A stretch of 64,000 bases of DNA from Epilithonimonas xixisoli (GCF_004365655.1 NZ_SOEO01000003.1:310001-374000); one strand, 5' to 3'. Shown: positions 50,842-62,633, counted from the first letter of the stretch. Numbers and translations are program-made. Notes: a model not told the origin generated them from the sequence alone.

Positions 50842-50858
50842 TTATAATCCTTAAGACA

Positions 50859-51455
50859 ATGACAAAAGACCAAAAAGTTGTAGCAATACAAGAGATCAAA
50901 GACTTGCTTCAGGATGCAAAAGTAGTTTATGTAGCAGATCTACAAGGTTTGAACGCTGCAAAATCTTCTGACTTCAGAAGACAAGCTTTCAAACAAAATA
51001 TCAAAATTAAAGTTGTGAAGAACACATTGCTTCAAAAAGCAATGGAACAAATCGAAGGTGTAGATTATGCTGAGATGTTCGAAACTTTCAAAGGAAACTC
51101 CGCATTGATGATTGCTGATACGGCTAACGCTCCAGCAAAATTAATCAAGGATTTCAGAAAGAAAGAAGAGAAACCAGCTCTTAAATCTGCTTTCGTTCAA
51201 GAAACTTTCTATGTTGGTGATGAGAATCTAGACGCATTAGTAAGCATCAAGTCTAGAGAAGAAATGATCGGTGAAATCATCGGATTGCTTCAGTCTCCAA
51301 TCCAAAGAGTTGTTTCTGCTCTTCAAAACAAATCTGAAGCTGTAGAAGCTAGCGCTGAAGAAGTTGCTGCTCCTGCTGTAGAAGAAACTCCTGCTGAGGC
51401 GGCTCCAGAAGCTCCAACTGCAGAAAGCACTGAGGAAACTCCAGCTGCTGAATAA
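50859..51455 (+). CDS. rplJ: 50S ribosomal protein L10 with acidic tail
   Basis: A 198-residue uL10, the base of the L7/L12 stalk. The N-terminal 165 residues match L10 (VYVADLQGLNAAKSSDFRRQ, IKVVKNTLLQKAM). The last 35-40 residues are a low-complexity tail of Ala, Glu, Pro and Thr, after the helix where L7/L12 binds, which makes the protein longer than usual (about 165-175). The tail resembles tails in other flavobacterial L10 proteins. Confidence 0.96.
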   Translation: MTKDQKVVAIQEIKDLLQDAKVVYVADLQGLNAAKSSDFRRQAFKQNIKIKVVKNTLLQKAMEQIEGVDYAEMFETFKGNSALMIADTANAPAKLIKDFRKKEEKPALKSAFVQETFYVGDENLDALVSIKSREEMIGEIIGLLQSPIQRVVSALQNKSEAVEASAEEVAAPAVEETPAEAAPEAPTAESTEETPAAE

Positions 51456-51503
51456 TTAGAACTCAAAAAAATCAATCAATAATCAACAAAAAACATTACA
51501 ACA

Positions 51504-51872
51504 ATGTCAGATTTAAAAAATTTAGCTGAAACGCTAGTAAACTTAACAGTAAAAGACGTAAACGAATTAGCTACTATCCTTAAGGATGAGTACGGAATTG
51601 AGCCAGCTGCTGCTGCTGTAGTAGTATCAGGAGGTGGTGCAGGTGAAGCTGCTGAAGAAAAAACAGAATTCGACGTAATTCTTAAATCAGCTGGTGCTTC
51701 TAAATTAGCTGTTGTTAAATTGGTAAAAGATTTAACTGGTGCTGGTCTTAAAGAAGCTAAAGACATCGTAGATGGTGCTCCTGCTCCAATCAAGCAAGGT
51801 GTTTCTAAAGACGAGGCTGAAGCTTTGAAAAAACAATTAGAAGAAGCTGGTGCTGAAGTAGAATTGAAATAA
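51504..51872 (+). CDS. rplL: 50S ribosomal protein L7/L12
   Basis: A 122-residue bL12 with an N-terminal dimerisation domain ([20 protein letters not shown]), an Ala/Gly-rich hinge and the C-terminal domain with [20 protein letters not shown] and [11 protein letters not shown]. It is present in four or more copies per ribosome and recruits translation factors. A strong terminator follows it. Confidence 0.98.
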   Translation: MSDLKNLAETLVNLTVKDVNELATILKDEYGIEPAAAAVVVSGGGAGEAAEEKTEFDVILKSAGASKLAVVKLVKDLTGAGLKEAKDIVDGAPAPIKQGVSKDEAEALKKQLEEAGAEVELK

Positions 51873-51893
51873 TTCTGGTTTACATCCAAGTAT

Positions 51894-51926
51894 AAACTCC
51901 CAAGCCTAGGTTTGGGAGTTTTTTTG
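51894..51926 (+). terminator. Terminator after rplL
   Basis: AAACTCCCAA (51894-51903) and TTTGGGAGTTT (51911-51921) form a 10-bp stem with loop GCCTAGG, followed by T. It separates the ribosomal-protein unit from rpoBC. Confidence 0.9.
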
Positions 51927-51941
51927 TGATATGATTCTGAT

Positions 51942-51973
51942 TTGCAAGATTTAAATATTAATTTGTATATTTG
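51942..51973 (+). promoter_or_regulatory. rpoBC promoter
   Basis: TTG (51942-51944), 21-nt spacer, TATATTTG (51966-51973), an exact TAnnTTTG. The predicted start is 5-7 nt downstream (about 51978-51980), which is exactly where the leader's 5' stem strand begins. Confidence 0.8.
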
Positions 51974-51979
51974 CAAATC

Positions 51980-52185
51980 TTTTGGCGCGACTTAATAATA
52001 TACTTTAAATAACTGATACTCTTTCATTTCTAAATGAAGGGGATTTTGTGTTTATTGATATAATGAAATCAATCCTTAAGAATTAAAATATTTTGCACTA
52101 CGCCGTGAAAAGATATACCGGTGTTGCTCTTAGGAAGAGCCAAGAATAAAGTAAAAAGAGCCAAGGTCTCACGTGCGCGCCAAAA
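51980..52185 (+). ncRNA. Structured leader RNA of rpoBC (candidate)
   Basis: TTTTGGCGCG (51980-51989) is perfectly complementary to CGCGCCAAAA (52176-52185), closing a loop of about 186 nt. Inside are a hairpin at 52021-52040 (TTCATT / AATGAA), a bulged stem CGCCGTGA (52101-52108) with TCACGTGCG (52169-52177), and a 6-bp hairpin GCTCTT / AAGAGC (52126-52140). AAGAGCCAAG occurs twice (52135-52144 and 52156-52165), so GCTCTT can pair with either copy. It may be a regulatory leader, e.g. for attenuation or a protein or ligand switch. I cannot assign it to a known family. Confidence 0.55.
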
Positions 52186-52280
52186 CACTTTTTCCTTTTG
52201 CCTTTTATCTTGTTTCTTAAGTTTTTCCTGATATTTTTTGTGAATCAAAATATTTTTTAACCCATTTTTCTTATAATTTT

Positions 52281-55200
52281 ATGAGTAAAACACAGGCAAC
52301 TCCAAAAGTAAAAGGAACAGAAAGAATCAACTTTTCCACTGCGAAAGGTAGAATCGATACTCCTGACTTTTTGGATATCCAAATCCAGTCTTTCAAGGAA
52401 TTTTTCCAGCTAGACACGCTTCCTGAGCAACGTTTGAATGAATCACTTTACAAAACGTTCCAGGAAAATTTCCCAATTACAGATTCTAGAAACCAATTCG
52501 TTTTGGAATTCCTAGATTATCTGGTAGATTCTCCACGTTACTCTATAGATGAGTGCGTTGAGAGAGGTTTAACGTATAACGTTCCTCTAAAAGCTAGACT
52601 TAAATTATACTGTACAGATCCGGAACACGAAGATTTCCAGACTGTTGTGCAAGATGTGTATTTAGGTCCGGTTCCTTATATGACACCTTCTGGCTCATTC
52701 ATCATCAATGGTGCAGAGCGTGTTATCGTAACTCAGTTACACAGATCCCCGGGTGTGTTTTTCGGACAGACTTACCACGCCAACGGAACTAAACTTTACT
52801 ATTCAAGAATTATCCCTTTCAAAGGATCTTGGATGGAGTTTACTACGGATATCAATAACGTAATGTATGCGTATATCGACCGTAAGAAAAAATTACCTTT
52901 AACTACATTGCTAAGAGCAATCGGTTATGAGTCTGATAAAGAAATTCTTCAGATCTTTGACCTTGCAGAGGAAGTGAAAGTTTCTAAAGCAGCGCTTAAA
53001 AAAGTAGAAGGTAGAACTTTGGCTGCGAGAGTTTTGAACACTTGGTTTGAAGATTTCGTGGACGAAGATACAGGTGAGGTAGTTTCTATCGAAAGAAACG
53101 AAATCATCTTGGATAGAGAAACTATTCTTGAAAAAGAACACCTAGATGTTATTTTGGATTCTGGCGTTAAGTCAATCTTGATCCACAAAGAAAATAGCAG
53201 TGAGTTCTCTATCATTCAGAATACTTTACAAAAAGATCCAACCAACTCCGAAAAAGAAGCGGTTGAATATATCTACCGTCAGTTGAGAAATGCTGATGCA
53301 CCAGATGAGGAAACTGCAAGAGGAATTATCGAAAAATTATTCTTCTCAGAGCAGAGATATTCATTAGGTGAAGTAGGTCGTTACAGATTGAATAAAAAAT
53401 TAGGACTTAATATCTCTCAAGAAAATCAAGTATTGACAAGAGAAGATATTATCTCTATCGTAAAGCACTTGATCGAGCTAGTTAACTCAAAAGCTGAGGT
53501 AGATGATATCGATCACTTGTCAAACAGAAGAATCAAGACTGTTGGAGAGCAATTGTCTGGACAATTCGGCGTAGGTCTTTCTAGAATTGCTAGAACGATC
53601 AAAGAAAGAATGAACGTTAGAGATAACGAGATTTTTACACCGGTTGACTTGGTAAATGCTAAGACTTTGACATCTGTTATTAATTCATTCTTTGGTACCA
53701 ACCAGCTTTCTCAGTTTATGGACCAGACCAATCCTCTATCAGAAATCACGCACAAGCGTCGTCTTTCTGCCCTAGGACCTGGTGGTTTATCAAGAGAAAG
53801 AGCAGGTTTCGAGGTTCGTGACGTTCACCATACGCACTATGGTCGTATCTGTCCAATCGAAACTCCTGAGGGACCAAACATTGGTTTGATTTCTTCTTTA
53901 GGTATGTTTGCGAAAATCAACAGCCTTGGATTTATCGAGACGCCTTACAGAAAAGTTGAAGACGGTAAAGTTGATTTACAAGCGGCGCCAACTTATCTTA
54001 ATGCTGAGGATGAGGAATACAAAGTAATTGCTCAGGCAAACGTTGATATGAACGATGATGGTACCATCAAAACAGACAGAGTTATTGCTCGTCTAGATGG
54101 AGATTATCCAGTAGTTGAGCCTCAACAAGTGGACTTGATTGATGTGGCACCAAACCAGATTTCTGGTATTTCTGCTTCATTGATTCCGTTCCTAGAGCAC
54201 GATGATGCGAATAGAGCATTGATGGGATCGAATATGATGCGTCAGGCTGTTCCATTATTGAAACCTCAGGCACCAGTTGTAGGTACAGGTTTGGAAAAAC
54301 AAGTAGCTAGAGACTCTAGAGTTTTGATCAATGCAGAAGGAACTGGAGTTGTAGAATATGTGGATGCTGAGAAAATTGTGATCAAATACGAAAGAAGTGA
54401 AGAAGACGATTTGGTTAACTTCGATTCTGCAACTAAAACTTATAAACTGACCAAGTTCAGAAAAACCAACCAGAGTACAACTATTACATTGAGACCAAAC
54501 GTAAGAGTAGGTGATGTAGTAGAAAAAGGACAAGTGCTTTGCGACGGTTATGCAACTGAAAATGGAGAGTTAGCTCTTGGTAGAAACTTAGTAGTTGCGT
54601 TTATGCCTTGGAAAGGATACAACTTTGAGGATGCGATTGTAATCAATGAAAAAGTCGTTCGTGAGGACTGGTTTACATCAATTCACGTGGATGAATATTC
54701 TCTTGAGGTTAGAGATACCAAATTAGGTATGGAAGAATTGACAGCAGATATTCCTAACGTTTCTGAAGAAGCTACCAAAGATCTTGATGAGAATGGTATG
54801 ATCAGAATCGGAGCAGAAGTGAAGCCTGGTGATATCCTTATCGGAAAAATCACACCAAAAGGTGAATCTGATCCTACACCGGAGGAAAAACTTCTTAGAG
54901 CGATCTTCGGAGACAAAGCTGGTGATGTGAAAGATGCTTCATTGAAAGCAGATTCTTCTCTTAGAGGAGTTGTGATCAACAAAAAATTGTTCTCTAGAAA
55001 TATCAAGGACAAAAAGAAAAGAAGCGAAGAGAAAATCAAATTGGAAGAGATCGAAAATACTTACAAAGCTAAGTTCGACGGTCTAAGAAATACTTTGATT
55101 GACAAATTAAATACATTGGTTTCTGGGAAAACTTCTCAAGGTGTACAAAATGACCTTGAAGAAGAAGTGATCAGCAAAGGAACTAAATTTACATTGAGAT

Positions 55201-56108
55201 TACTTCAAAATGTTGAAGATTATAACAATATCAGCGGTGCAGATTGGACAGTTGATGCCGACAAGAATGAATTGATCAAGCAATTGGTTCACAACTATAA
55301 GATCAAATACAACGATCTTGCAGGTGTAAAAAACCGTGAGAAATTTGCATTGTCTATCGGAGATGAGCTTCCTGCAGGTATTATCAAACTAGCTAAAGTT
55401 TACATCGCTAAGAAACGTAAATTGAATGTTGGAGATAAAATGGCTGGTCGTCACGGTAACAAAGGTATCGTTTCAAGAATCGTTCGTGAAGAAGATATGC
55501 CGTTCCTGGAAGATGGAACACCAGTAGATATCGTATTGAATCCACTTGGGGTACCTTCTCGTATGAACATCGGTCAGATCTACGAAACTGTTCTTGGATG
55601 GGCTGGTACTAAACTAGGATTGAAATTTGCAACACCGATTTTCGACGGAGCAGAATTAGATCAAATCACTGAATATACTGACAAAGCTGGTCTTCCTAAA
55701 TTTGGTCATACACATCTTTACGATGGTGGTACTGGAGAGAGATTTACGCAAGCAGCTACAGTTGGTGTAATCTATATGTTGAAACTAGGACACATGGTAG
55801 ATGACAAAATGCACGCACGTTCTATCGGACCATACTCATTGATTACGCAACAGCCGTTAGGAGGTAAAGCGCAATTTGGAGGTCAGAGATTTGGAGAGAT
55901 GGAGGTTTGGGCTCTAGAAGCATTTGGAGCATCCAATATCTTGAGAGAGATTTTGACTGTGAAGTCAGATGACGTGATTGGTAGAGCAAAAACTTATGAA
56001 GCGATTGCGAAAGGAGAAGCAATGCCTGAACCAGGTATTCCGGAATCTTTCAACGTATTACTTCACGAGTTACAGGGTCTTGGACTTGATGTAAGATTGG
56101 AAGAGTAA
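52281..56108 (+). CDS. rpoB: RNA polymerase subunit beta
   Basis: A 1275-residue core RNA polymerase subunit. The rifampicin-binding region is unmodified at the positions most often altered in resistant mutants ([20 protein letters not shown], then LSALGPGG, near residue 474). Other landmarks are [29 protein letters not shown] and the C-terminal ALEAFGA, then [12 protein letters not shown]. It is a little shorter than the E. coli protein, as usual for this phylum. It is preceded by its own promoter and leader and followed by rpoC after 123 nt. Confidence 0.98.
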   Translation: MSKTQATPKVKGTERINFSTAKGRIDTPDFLDIQIQSFKEFFQLDTLPEQRLNESLYKTFQENFPITDSRNQFVLEFLDYLVDSPRYSIDECVERGLTYNVPLKARLKLYCTDPEHEDFQTVVQDVYLGPVPYMTPSGSFIINGAERVIVTQLHRSPGVFFGQTYHANGTKLYYSRIIPFKGSWMEFTTDINNVMYAYIDRKKKLPLTTLLRAIGYESDKEILQIFDLAEEVKVSKAALKKVEGRTLAARVLNTWFEDFVDEDTGEVVSIERNEIILDRETILEKEHLDVILDSGVKSILIHKENSSEFSIIQNTLQKDPTNSEKEAVEYIYRQLRNADAPDEETARGIIEKLFFSEQRYSLGEVGRYRLNKKLGLNISQENQVLTREDIISIVKHLIELVNSKAEVDDIDHLSNRRIKTVGEQLSGQFGVGLSRIARTIKERMNVRDNEIFTPVDLVNAKTLTSVINSFFGTNQLSQFMDQTNPLSEITHKRRLSALGPGGLSRERAGFEVRDVHHTHYGRICPIETPEGPNIGLISSLGMFAKINSLGFIETPYRKVEDGKVDLQAAPTYLNAEDEEYKVIAQANVDMNDDGTIKTDRVIARLDGDYPVVEPQQVDLIDVAPNQISGISASLIPFLEHDDANRALMGSNMMRQAVPLLKPQAPVVGTGLEKQVARDSRVLINAEGTGVVEYVDAEKIVIKYERSEEDDLVNFDSATKTYKLTKFRKTNQSTTITLRPNVRVGDVVEKGQVLCDGYATENGELALGRNLVVAFMPWKGYNFEDAIVINEKVVREDWFTSIHVDEYSLEVRDTKLGMEELTADIPNVSEEATKDLDENGMIRIGAEVKPGDILIGKITPKGESDPTPEEKLLRAIFGDKAGDVKDASLKADSSLRGVVINKKLFSRNIKDKKKRSEEKIKLEEIENTYKAKFDGLRNTLIDKLNTLVSGKTSQGVQNDLEEEVISKGTKFTLRLLQNVEDYNNISGADWTVDADKNELIKQLVHNYKIKYNDLAGVKNREKFALSIGDELPAGIIKLAKVYIAKKRKLNVGDKMAGRHGNKGIVSRIVREEDMPFLEDGTPVDIVLNPLGVPSRMNIGQIYETVLGWAGTKLGLKFATPIFDGAELDQITEYTDKAGLPKFGHTHLYDGGTGERFTQAATVGVIYMLKLGHMVDDKMHARSIGPYSLITQQPLGGKAQFGGQRFGEMEVWALEAFGASNILREILTVKSDDVIGRAKTYEAIAKGEAMPEPGIPESFNVLLHELQGLGLDVRLEE

Positions 56109-56231
56109 TTTAAATTAAATTATCAAAAAATTTAAAATTAAATTATTAACCAATGGTTGAAAAAAATGATTTCTAAAAGTAATTTTTTAATCATTTAATG
56201 TTTCAATCTTTTAATCAAATACATAAAACAA

Positions 56232-59200
56232 ATGTCAAATAAAAATAAAACAAGTAGATTTAATAAAATCACTATTGGTTTAGCTTCACCAGAATCCATT
56301 CTTCAGGAATCGAGAGGAGAGGTCTTAAAACCAGAAACGATTAACTATCGTACACACAAGCCGGAAAGAGATGGATTGTTCTGCGAGAAGATCTTTGGTC
56401 CTGTAAAGGATTACGAGTGTGCTTGTGGAAAATACAAACGTATCCGTTACAAAGGAATTGTTTGTGATAGATGTGGGGTGGAAGTAACAGAGAAAAAAGT
56501 ACGTAGAGAAAGAATCGGACACATCGGTCTGGTTGTTCCTGTGGCTCACATCTGGTATTTCCGTTCTTTGCCAAACAAAATCGGTTATCTATTAGGTATT
56601 CCATCCAAGAAATTGGATATGATCATCTATTACGAGAGATACGTTGTGATCCAGCAAGGTATTGCTAAGAAAGCAGACGGTTCTGACTTTGATGACAAAG
56701 AATTCCTTACAGAAGAAGAATATCTGGACGTTCTAGAGACGCTTCCTGTAGAAAATCAATATCTTGATGATTCTGATCCTAACAAATTCATTGCGAAAAT
56801 GGGAGCAGAAGCGGTTGAAGAATTGTTGAAGAGAATCGACTTAGATTCTTTATCATTCGATCTTCGTCACAAAGCGCACAACGAATCTTCTAAACAAAGA
56901 AGAACTGAGGCTCTTAAAAGATTAAATGTTGTAGAAGCATTGAGAGGTGCTAATACAAGAATGATCAACAAGCCTGAGTGGATGATTATGCGTGTACTTC
57001 CAGTTATACCACCGGAATTGAGACCATTGGTTCCATTGGATGGAGGACGTTTCGCAACTTCTGATTTGAATGACCTTTACAGAAGAGTTATCATCAGAAA
57101 CAATCGTTTGAAAAGACTATTGGAGATCAAAGCTCCGGAAGTGATCTTGAGAAATGAGAAGCGTATGCTTCAGGAATCTGTAGATTCATTATTCGATAAT
57201 ACAAGAAAATCTTCTGCTGTAAAATCTGAATCAAACAGACCATTGAAATCCCTTTCTGATTCATTGAAAGGTAAGCAAGGTCGTTTCCGTCAGAACTTAC
57301 TTGGTAAGAGGGTAGATTACTCCGCTCGTTCCGTAATTGTTGTAGGACCTAGTCTTCAACTTCACGAGTGTGGTATCCCGAAAGATATGGCTGCTGAGCT
57401 TTACAAACCATTCATCATCAGAAAATTGATTGAGAGAGGAATTGTAAAAACTGTAAAATCAGCTAAAAGAATCATCGATAGAAAAGAGCCTGTAGTTTAT
57501 GATATTTTGGAAGGCGTAATGAAAGGTCACCCTGTACTTTTGAACAGAGCACCTACTTTGCACAGACTTGGTATCCAAGCGTTCCAGCCGAAGATGATCG
57601 AAGGTAAAGCAATCCAACTTCACCCATTGGTAACAACGGCTTTCAACGCCGATTTCGATGGGGATCAGATGGCGGTGCATTTACCTCTAGGTCCAGAAGC
57701 TATTTTGGAAGCGCAACTATTGATGTTGGGTTCTCAGAATATCCTTAACCCTGCAAATGGTTCTCCTATTACGGTACCATCTCAGGATATGGTTTTGGGT
57801 CTATATTTTATGACCAAACAATTGGATTCTACAGATGAGATGAAAGTAAAAGGCGAAGGTCTTGCTTTCTATTCTCCGGAAGAAGTAGAGATCGCTTATG
57901 CTGAGGGACAAGTTTCTCTTAATGCAAAAGTAAGATGTCGTCTTCCAATCAAAGAGAATGGTGTGATCACTACGAAGTTATTCCCTACGACAGTTGGTAG
58001 AATTTTATTCAACCAAATCGTACCGAAAGAATCTGGCTATATCGATGAGTTATTGACTAAGAAATCTCTTAGAAACGTCATTGGTCAGGTATTGGCAGAC
58101 ACAGATTTCCCAACTACCGTGAAGTTCTTGGATGATATGAAAGATCTTGGATATGCAAACGCATTCAAAGGTGGACTTTCATTCTCATTAGGAGACATCG
58201 TGATCCCAGTTGAGAAAAAGAAAATGATTGCTACTTCTATCGAAACTGTAGATGAGATCAAGGCTAACTATAACATGGGTCTGATCACAGATACTGAGCG
58301 TTATAATCAGGTAATTGACGTTTGGACTAATACCAACGCCAGCCTTACCGAAATGATTATGAGCAGAATGAAAGTAGATCAAGGTGGATTCAATTCTGTA
58401 TATATGATGCTTGATTCTGGTGCGAGGGGTTCTAAGGAGCAGATCCGTCAGTTATCTGGTATGAGAGGATTGATGGCAAAACCACAAAAAGCTGGTTCTG
58501 TTGGAGCTGAGATTATTGAAAACCCGATTCTTGCAAACTTTAAAGAAGGTTTGTCGATTTTGGAATACTTTATCTCTACCCACGGTGCTCGTAAGGGTCT
58601 TGCAGATACCGCTCTTAAAACTGCCGATGCTGGTTACTTGACCAGAAGATTGGTAGATGTTGCACAGGATGTTATCATTACAGAACAAGACTGTGGAACA
58701 CTTAGAGGTACAGAAATCACTGCACTTAAGAAAAACGATGATATCGTAGAAAAAATCGCTGAGAGAATTCTTGGTAGAGTTTCTCTTCATAATATTTACC
58801 ATCCGGAAACTGATGAGTTAATTGCTAATGCAGACGAGTTGATCGTAGAAGCAGTTGCAAAACAAATCGAGGAAGCAGGAATCGAAGCTGTTGAAGTTCG
58901 TTCTCCATTGACTTGTGAGGCTCAGAAAGGTATCTGTGCAAAATGTTACGGTCGTAACCTTGCAACAGGTAAAGGAATCCATATGGGAGAAGCTGTTGGT
59001 GTAATTGCAGCACAATCAATTGGTGAGCCGGGAACTCAGTTAACATTGAGAACTTTCCACCAAGGGGGTACTGCGGGTAACATCTCAGAAAATCCAAGTA
59101 TCGTTGCAAAACGTGATGGTATTGTGGAGATGGATGAGGTTAGAACGATTAAATCTGAAGGCGAAGAAGGACAATCAGCGGATATAGTTGTTTCCCGTTC

Positions 59201-60497
59201 AACTGAATTTAGATTGGTTGCAGACAACGAAGCTAGAACACCAATCATGATAGCAAACGTTCCTTATGGTTCTGAGCTATTCGTGAAACCAGGTGATAAA
59301 GTGAAGAAAGGTGATCTTGTTGCAAAATGGGATCCGTACAACGCGGTTATCATTGCAGAGACTTCTGGTAAGGTAGAGTATGAGGATATTATCCAAGGTA
59401 TCTCTTTCGTATTGGAAATCGATGAGCAAACAGGTTTCGAAGAGAAAGTAATCTCCGAATCCAGAAATAAGAAAGCTGTACCTACGTTGAAAGTGGTAGA
59501 TTCTAAAGGCGTTGAGCAAAAAGCATACAACTTACCTGTAGGAGCCCACCTTATGGTAAACGACGGTGAGAAAATTAAGGCTGGTAAAGTCCTAATCAAA
59601 ATCCCAAGAAAATCTGCAAAAGCAGGGGATATCACCGGAGGTCTTCCGAGAGTTACCGAGTTATTCGAAGCTAGAAATCCTTCCAACCCAGCGGTTGTGA
59701 CAGAGATTGATGGTGTAGTTTCTTACGGTAAAATCAAAAGAGGTAACCGTGAGCTAATCGTGGAAGCTAAAACTGGTGAAATCAAGAAATATTTGGTTAA
59801 ATTATCAAATCAAATCTTGGTTCAGGAAAATGACTTCGTGTATGCTGGAGGACCACTTTCCGACGGCTCTGTAACGCCAGACGATATCTTGAAAATCAAA
59901 GGTCCAACGGCGGTTCAGGAATATTTGGTTAATGAGATTCAGGAAGTTTACCGTCTTCAAGGGGTGAAGATCGATGACAAACACTTCGAAATTATTGTTC
60001 GTCAGATGATGACAAAAGTATCGATTGTGGATGGAGGAGATACGCAGTTCCTAGAAGGTGCTTTGGAACACAAATATGACTTCTTGTTGGAGAACAACAG
60101 AGTATTTGGTCTTAAAGTAGTAATGGAAGCGGGAGATTCTAAAGAATTCAAACCAGGTCAGATGATTACAGCTAGAGAACTTAGAGATGAGAACTCGAAA
60201 CTGAAACGTGAAGATCAAGCGTTGGTAGAAGTAAGAGATGCTCTTCCTGCAACGGCTACGCCAGTATTGCAAGGGATTACAAGAGCAGCATTGCAGACCA
60301 AATCATTTATGTCTGCGGCATCGTTCCAGGAAACAACTAAGGTTCTGAACGAAGCAGCTGTTTCAGGTAAAATCGACTTCTTGACAGGTCTGAAAGAAAA
60401 TGTAATTGTAGGACACAGAATTCCTGCAGGTACAGGTCTTAAAGATTATCAAAACGTAATCGTTGGTTCTAGAAAAGAATTCGAAGACATCAACTAA
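56232..60497 (+). CDS. rpoC: RNA polymerase subunit beta'
   Basis: A 1421-residue catalytic subunit. The N-terminal zinc ligands are Cys63, Cys65, Cys78 and Cys81 ([10 protein letters not shown] ... [10 protein letters not shown]). The Mg2+-binding catalytic motif [12 protein letters not shown] is near residue 473. The second zinc site ([16 protein letters not shown]) and the [16 protein letters not shown] trigger-loop region follow. The end [13 protein letters not shown] is typical. DUF3467 follows 86 nt later. Confidence 0.98.
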   Translation: MSNKNKTSRFNKITIGLASPESILQESRGEVLKPETINYRTHKPERDGLFCEKIFGPVKDYECACGKYKRIRYKGIVCDRCGVEVTEKKVRRERIGHIGLVVPVAHIWYFRSLPNKIGYLLGIPSKKLDMIIYYERYVVIQQGIAKKADGSDFDDKEFLTEEEYLDVLETLPVENQYLDDSDPNKFIAKMGAEAVEELLKRIDLDSLSFDLRHKAHNESSKQRRTEALKRLNVVEALRGANTRMINKPEWMIMRVLPVIPPELRPLVPLDGGRFATSDLNDLYRRVIIRNNRLKRLLEIKAPEVILRNEKRMLQESVDSLFDNTRKSSAVKSESNRPLKSLSDSLKGKQGRFRQNLLGKRVDYSARSVIVVGPSLQLHECGIPKDMAAELYKPFIIRKLIERGIVKTVKSAKRIIDRKEPVVYDILEGVMKGHPVLLNRAPTLHRLGIQAFQPKMIEGKAIQLHPLVTTAFNADFDGDQMAVHLPLGPEAILEAQLLMLGSQNILNPANGSPITVPSQDMVLGLYFMTKQLDSTDEMKVKGEGLAFYSPEEVEIAYAEGQVSLNAKVRCRLPIKENGVITTKLFPTTVGRILFNQIVPKESGYIDELLTKKSLRNVIGQVLADTDFPTTVKFLDDMKDLGYANAFKGGLSFSLGDIVIPVEKKKMIATSIETVDEIKANYNMGLITDTERYNQVIDVWTNTNASLTEMIMSRMKVDQGGFNSVYMMLDSGARGSKEQIRQLSGMRGLMAKPQKAGSVGAEIIENPILANFKEGLSILEYFISTHGARKGLADTALKTADAGYLTRRLVDVAQDVIITEQDCGTLRGTEITALKKNDDIVEKIAERILGRVSLHNIYHPETDELIANADELIVEAVAKQIEEAGIEAVEVRSPLTCEAQKGICAKCYGRNLATGKGIHMGEAVGVIAAQSIGEPGTQLTLRTFHQGGTAGNISENPSIVAKRDGIVEMDEVRTIKSEGEEGQSADIVVSRSTEFRLVADNEARTPIMIANVPYGSELFVKPGDKVKKGDLVAKWDPYNAVIIAETSGKVEYEDIIQGISFVLEIDEQTGFEEKVISESRNKKAVPTLKVVDSKGVEQKAYNLPVGAHLMVNDGEKIKAGKVLIKIPRKSAKAGDITGGLPRVTELFEARNPSNPAVVTEIDGVVSYGKIKRGNRELIVEAKTGEIKKYLVKLSNQILVQENDFVYAGGPLSDGSVTPDDILKIKGPTAVQEYLVNEIQEVYRLQGVKIDDKHFEIIVRQMMTKVSIVDGGDTQFLEGALEHKYDFLLENNRVFGLKVVMEAGDSKEFKPGQMITARELRDENSKLKREDQALVEVRDALPATATPVLQGITRAALQTKSFMSAASFQETTKVLNEAAVSGKIDFLTGLKENVIVGHRIPAGTGLKDYQNVIVGSRKEFEDIN

Positions 60498-60582
60498 AAT
60501 TAATCAAAATGAAATTTGAGGTTTGGAATTATTTTTTATACTTTCACAACCTCAAATTTTAATAAAAAAATAACAAAACAAA

Positions 60583-60888
60583 ATGGACAATAATCAAAAC
60601 CAAGATCCAAACAACATCAACATCAATCTAAACGAAATGGTAGCTGCAGGAGCATATTGCAACCTTGCTTTGGTAAACCATTCGCCATCAGAATTCGTAG
60701 TAGATTTCATCCAATTGATGCCAGGTGTACAGCAAGCTAACGTGCGTTCAAGAGTAATTCTTGCACCACTTCACGCTAAGAGAGTTTTAGCAGCATTGCA
60801 ACAAAACATCACAAACTATGAGCAACAATTCGGAGAGATCAAAGAATTGGAGCCTTTCGTAGTTGGAGGAAACAACGTTCAAGCTTAA
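60583..60888 (+). CDS. DUF3467 family protein
   Basis: A 101-residue acidic cytosolic protein starting with an Asn/Gln-rich tail (MDNNQNQDPNNININLNEMV), then AAGAYCNLALVNHSPSEFV and FIQLMPGVQQANVRSRVILA, the DUF3467 core. Function unknown. Its place directly behind rpoC is conserved in Bacteroidota and points to a link with transcription, but nothing shows the mechanism. A terminator follows at 60907-60945. Confidence 0.9.
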   Translation: MDNNQNQDPNNININLNEMVAAGAYCNLALVNHSPSEFVVDFIQLMPGVQQANVRSRVILAPLHAKRVLAALQQNITNYEQQFGEIKELEPFVVGGNNVQA

Positions 60889-60906
60889 GATTTTTTCTTA
60901 ACATAA

Positions 60907-60945
60907 ACAATCCCGATTCTTTGTAAGAGTCGGGATTTTTTTGTT
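60907..60945 (+). terminator. Terminator after the DUF3467 gene
   Basis: AATCCCGATTCTT and AAGAGTCGGGATT form a 13-bp stem with one mismatch and loop TGT, followed by a T run. Confidence 0.9.
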
Positions 60946-61039
60946 TTAATATCCATCTTTTTTTAGGATTAATGTTTTATTAACCCAAATTTCTTTCATC
61001 TGGAAAATCCAGCGATTACCTTTGCCAAAATGTTTTTAA

Positions 61040-62323
61040 ATGAAGAAGCTACTTGCAGCTTTTCTGCTGCTTTTTTCTGTATTAATCTTTGCCCAGAGAG
61101 TTCCTGTAGATACCACTCAAATTGCAATACCAAACAGATTGAATAGCGAAGAAGCAAAGTCGAAACCCTATGTAATCCTTATTTCTGCAGATGGTTTCCG
61201 ATATGATTATGCTAAAAAATACAACGCCAAAAATCTCTTAAACTATTCAAATCAAGGCGTACAGGCAAAAGCAATGATTCCAAGTTATCCAAGTATTACT
61301 TTTCCCAATCACTGGAGTTTGATTACAGGTTTATATCCTTCTCATCACGGTTTGATCGATAATTTTTTCTACGATTACAATAAGAAAAAAGCCTATGCAA
61401 TGAGCAATCGGGAAAATGCCGAAGACGGAACTTGGTACGGCGGAATTCCACTTTGGAGCTTGGCAGAAAAGCAAAATGTAATCTCCGCTTCTTTGCAATG
61501 GGTAGGTTCTGCGAGTGATGCAGGAGGGATGAGACCAACTTATTATTATCATTATCACGAGAAATTTTCCCCTTCGGAAAAAGTGAATAAAGTTGTCAAT
61601 TGGCTGAAACTTCCCGAAGACAGAAGACCGCATTTTATCAGTTTGTATTTTCCGGAAGTGGACGGCGCGGGACATCACTTCGGACCAGATGCAAAGGAAA
61701 CAGAAAAGGCCATTCATTTGGTTGATAATGCCATTGGAGAATTGGTTCAGAAAGTCAATGATTTGGGATTGAAAAATGTCAACTTCATTTTCGTTTCAGA
61801 CCACGGGATGATTCAGGTTGATGGAGGAAATCCACTTGAGATTCCAGAAATTTTGTTCGATAAAAATAGATTTGATTACTTTAATTCTCAGACGTTGCTA
61901 AGGGTTTATGTGAAAAATCCGGATGAGGTGAAGACTGTTTTTAAAGAACTGAAAGCCAATCGGACAGACGATTACGAAGTTTATCTGGATAAGAAATTAC
62001 CAAAATATCTTCATTTTGCCACAAGAGATGACAAATACAATAGAATAGGACAGATTTTATTAATTCCAAAAGCTCCGAAAATATTTTTAGAGACAGGAAG
62101 AAAAACCTCTGTTGGAAAACACGGCTACGATCCGAAAGTGGTACCGGAAATGAAGTCCACATTTTTCGCTTGGGGAACAGAATTTAAGAATAATCTTAAG
62201 ATTGATGAATTCGAAAACGTGAATGTTTATCCTTTGGTCACAGAAATTCTTGGTTTGAAAATCGATGAAAAAATTGATGGGAATTTCAAAATTTTAAAAC
62301 CCATCTTGAAACGGGAAAAATAA
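61040..62323 (+). CDS. Secreted nucleotide pyrophosphatase/phosphodiesterase-like protein
   Basis: A 427-residue exported enzyme of the alkaline-phosphatase superfamily, NPP type; signal peptide of about 19 residues (ending LIFAQR). The two-metal site includes Asp51 (ILISADGFRYD) and the nucleophile Thr87 (SYPSITFPNHWS). Later ligands lie in PEVDGAGHHFGP and VSDHGM. It likely cleaves phosphodiester or pyrophosphate bonds of nucleotides in the periplasm; the exact substrate is unknown. Confidence 0.9.
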   Translation: MKKLLAAFLLLFSVLIFAQRVPVDTTQIAIPNRLNSEEAKSKPYVILISADGFRYDYAKKYNAKNLLNYSNQGVQAKAMIPSYPSITFPNHWSLITGLYPSHHGLIDNFFYDYNKKKAYAMSNRENAEDGTWYGGIPLWSLAEKQNVISASLQWVGSASDAGGMRPTYYYHYHEKFSPSEKVNKVVNWLKLPEDRRPHFISLYFPEVDGAGHHFGPDAKETEKAIHLVDNAIGELVQKVNDLGLKNVNFIFVSDHGMIQVDGGNPLEIPEILFDKNRFDYFNSQTLLRVYVKNPDEVKTVFKELKANRTDDYEVYLDKKLPKYLHFATRDDKYNRIGQILLIPKAPKIFLETGRKTSVGKHGYDPKVVPEMKSTFFAWGTEFKNNLKIDEFENVNVYPLVTEILGLKIDEKIDGNFKILKPILKREK

Positions 62324-62342
62324 TTTTGGAATTAAAAAAAAT

Positions 62343-62370
62343 CCCCTAAAACCAGAATAGTTTTAAGGGG
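62343..62370 (+). terminator. Terminator after the phosphodiesterase gene
   Basis: CCCCTAAAAC / GTTTTAAGGGG stem with one bulged base and loop CAGAATA; only a weak T stretch (AGATTT) follows. Confidence 0.6.
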
Positions 62371-62633
62371 AGATTTCGGAAGGTTTTAACACACAAATTA
62401 CTTCCAATATTTCCAGTTTACAAATGATGAAAACAAACTGGATTTCTTTCTGTCAATCTTGAACTCAGTGCTCAAAATCAATTGTAATTAACACGAGGCA
62501 AAGAAATAGATAATTGGTTTTTTATGCTAAAAAAAAGATGCCCAATGCGTACCCACAAACTGTAAATTATTGATTTTAAGTCCTAAATTTTTGAATAAAA
62601 AATCCTGTAAATAGTTGCTAATCAAAAAAATAA

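Larger units (their letters stand above)
51873..52280. other. 408-bp gap: terminator, rpoB promoter, leader
   Basis: The stretch contains the rplL terminator, a consensus promoter and the structured leader of rpoB; no gene of useful length was seen. A seven-codon ATG frame at about 52064 (MKSILKN) is too short to support. Confidence 0.8.

Noticed and set aside
52064-52087. Seven-codon leader peptide upstream of rpoB
   Set aside because: Too short and without codon bias or an attenuator arrangement that depends on it.
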